Positions 12,699-13,451 of a stretch of DNA of 13,451 bases are shown here, piece after piece. Both the position numbers and the translations under genes were made by a program. Source of the DNA: Goniomonas avonlea (Eukaryota; Cryptophyceae; Goniomonadida; Goniomonadaceae). The stretch is taken from NCBI GenBank assembly GCA_003573635.1, contig QUTJ01031613.1, positions 1 through 13,451 of the forward strand, read 5' to 3'. Each line of letters begins with the position of its first letter. Within the stretch, counting starts at the first letter, position 1. The notes under the pieces are model-generated. The model was not told the DNA's origin. It saw only the letters and a program-made list of their open reading frames with translations, and did no database searches.

Positions 12699-13451
12699 TG
12701 CAGGATCGTACTCGCCACTGCATGCAGCGACGACCTCATGAGGTCGAGGCTGCCTTGAACCCTGATCAATTTTTGACGGTCTGCTGCAACGACGAGTGCC
12801 CTGAGAAAGCAGTGCCACCGACAAGGCCGGCTGAGGCCGAATGGGTGGTCGATATGGGCTGCGGGCGCTGGTTTCATGCAAGCTGCATCCCTATGAGGTC
12901 CTGGCAGTTCACCAAGGGCCTCTTTGCCTGCGGCAAGTGTGTTGCGCAGGGCCGTACGGATTTGTACGCCAACATGGACCCCGGAGAGTACTATGTCACC
13001 GGAGTTGACGACGTGCCAGCGGCGAGAGCGCAAGGTGATGTACTGATGAGTGAGTCACCCGCACGCAAGGCCGCGAAGGCAAGCGAAGACGAGAAATGTT
13101 TCGGACCCACCCAGGTGATGGGTGGATGGGAAACCGATGAGATGCCGAAGAAGCATCGGAGACGCCTCTTTTCGAACTACCTGATCTACCTCCCCCAAGA
13201 CGAGTTGATGGCGGCTGCGGGCGTGGATGAGTGGATCAAGCGGACGTACCTAGCTCACCACTTTGAGTATCTCTCGATGCAGGCGAAGTTCTTTGAGGAG
13301 TACGCCAAGCGCTTCCCCGACGATACGTGGTTCTCGGCGCGCGCAGCGGCGCGCCGTTTCTGCCTGGTGCTCATAGAGCACGGCAGGGCGATTGAGCTGA
13401 TGTACTACCCGACGGTGTACTGGCAGTATTTCGCCATCGCCAGACGCTTAC
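12698..13451 (+). CDS. Gag-like protein with PHD-like finger (copy B), 3' end outside window
   Basis: Open from ATG 12698 for 251 codons to the edge with no stop. Residues 29-81 have PHD spacing: C29-C30...C34 for the first ligand pair, W49-V-V-D52-M-G-C55 for the second, then G-R-W-F-H60-A-S-C63 and C78-G-K-C81. The third ligand, Cys in normal PHD fingers, is Asp52; copy A also has Asp there (D-F-G-C-G-R-W-Y-H), so the change is a family trait rather than decay. PHD fingers usually read histone tails, which here could guide the element to chromatin; that is inference. K-A-S-E-D-E-K-C-F-G-P (about residues 128-138) opens a core matched in copy A through Y-W-Q-Y-F-A-I-A near the edge. A CCHC knuckle would be expected beyond the window, by analogy with copy A. 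Called Gag by position and by that knuckle. Confidence 0.75.
   Translation, partial: MQDRTRHCMQRRPHEVEAALNPDQFLTVCCNDECPEKAVPPTRPAEAEWVVDMGCGRWFHASCIPMRSWQFTKGLFACGKCVAQGRTDLYANMDPGEYYVTGVDDVPAARAQGDVLMSESPARKAAKASEDEKCFGPTQVMGGWETDEMPKKHRRRLFSNYLIYLPQDELMAAAGVDEWIKRTYLAHHFEYLSMQAKFFEEYAKRFPDDTWFSARAAARRFCLVLIEHGRAIELMYYPTVYWQYFAIARRL

Larger units (their letters stand above)
12160..13451 (+). mobile_element. Copy B of the DIRS-like element (5' end, runs off window)
   Basis: This copy starts with a terminal non-coding region shared with copy C (inverted) and, less well, copy A. It then encodes the Gag-like frames 12408-12698 and 12698 to beyond the edge. It is the only copy in which the Gag core is open without frameshift to the limit of the sequence, so it is the youngest or best preserved. 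RT, RNase H and recombinase would lie to the right, outside the window. It lies upstream (in minus-strand gene sense) of host exon 1. Confidence 0.7.

Overview
The window looks like nuclear DNA of an intron-rich eukaryote. It has no bacterial-type operons, ribosome-binding sites or tRNA/rRNA genes. Instead it holds short exon-sized coding blocks bounded by GT/AG sites with pyrimidine-rich acceptors, long microsatellite and polypyrimidine tracts, and decayed retroelements. The cysteine-rich modules (…CTACVAGTYKD…, …SPAAS…CxC…GGxC…) are of a kind common in predicted surface proteins of algae and other protists. A SAR-type alga such as a chromerid or a brown alga would fit, but this is an inference and I cannot name the species.

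Two layers are superimposed. The first is a host gene on the minus strand. I place five exons from right to left: 12045-11943, 11699-11596, 5109-4977, 4277-4165 and 531-363, with a weak sixth at 61-1. Their junction phases agree at every join (phase 1, 0, 1, 0), and joining the first two exons creates a canonical module junction. The protein has TNFR/ephrin-receptor-like Cys-rich modules followed by two beta-rich, Ig-like segments. No start or stop is in the window, so it extends both ways.

The second layer is one family of tyrosine-recombinase (DIRS-like) retrotransposon, present as three copies in the gaps between exons. Copy C (minus, about 1.1-3.98 kb) and copy A (plus, about 5.54-10.66 kb) are decayed. 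Copy B (plus, from about 12.16 kb) is open where the window ends. All three share a 5' non-coding terminal region and a Gag-like gene. Gag carries a hydrophobic N-terminus, a C-x10-C-x10-C-x2-H finger and a PHD-like finger whose third zinc ligand is Asp. In copy A a broken CCHC knuckle follows. Copies A and C also keep RT-connection/RNase H remnants and tyrosine recombinase remnants.

The two decayed copies are rearranged differently. In A the RT/RNase H block is inverted relative to gag and recombinase. In C the 3' part of the recombinase is inverted relative to its 5' part, and direct-repeat units flank that 3' part. I found no RT palm (YxDD) block. The rest is intron-like DNA with simple repeats and short tandem duplications.
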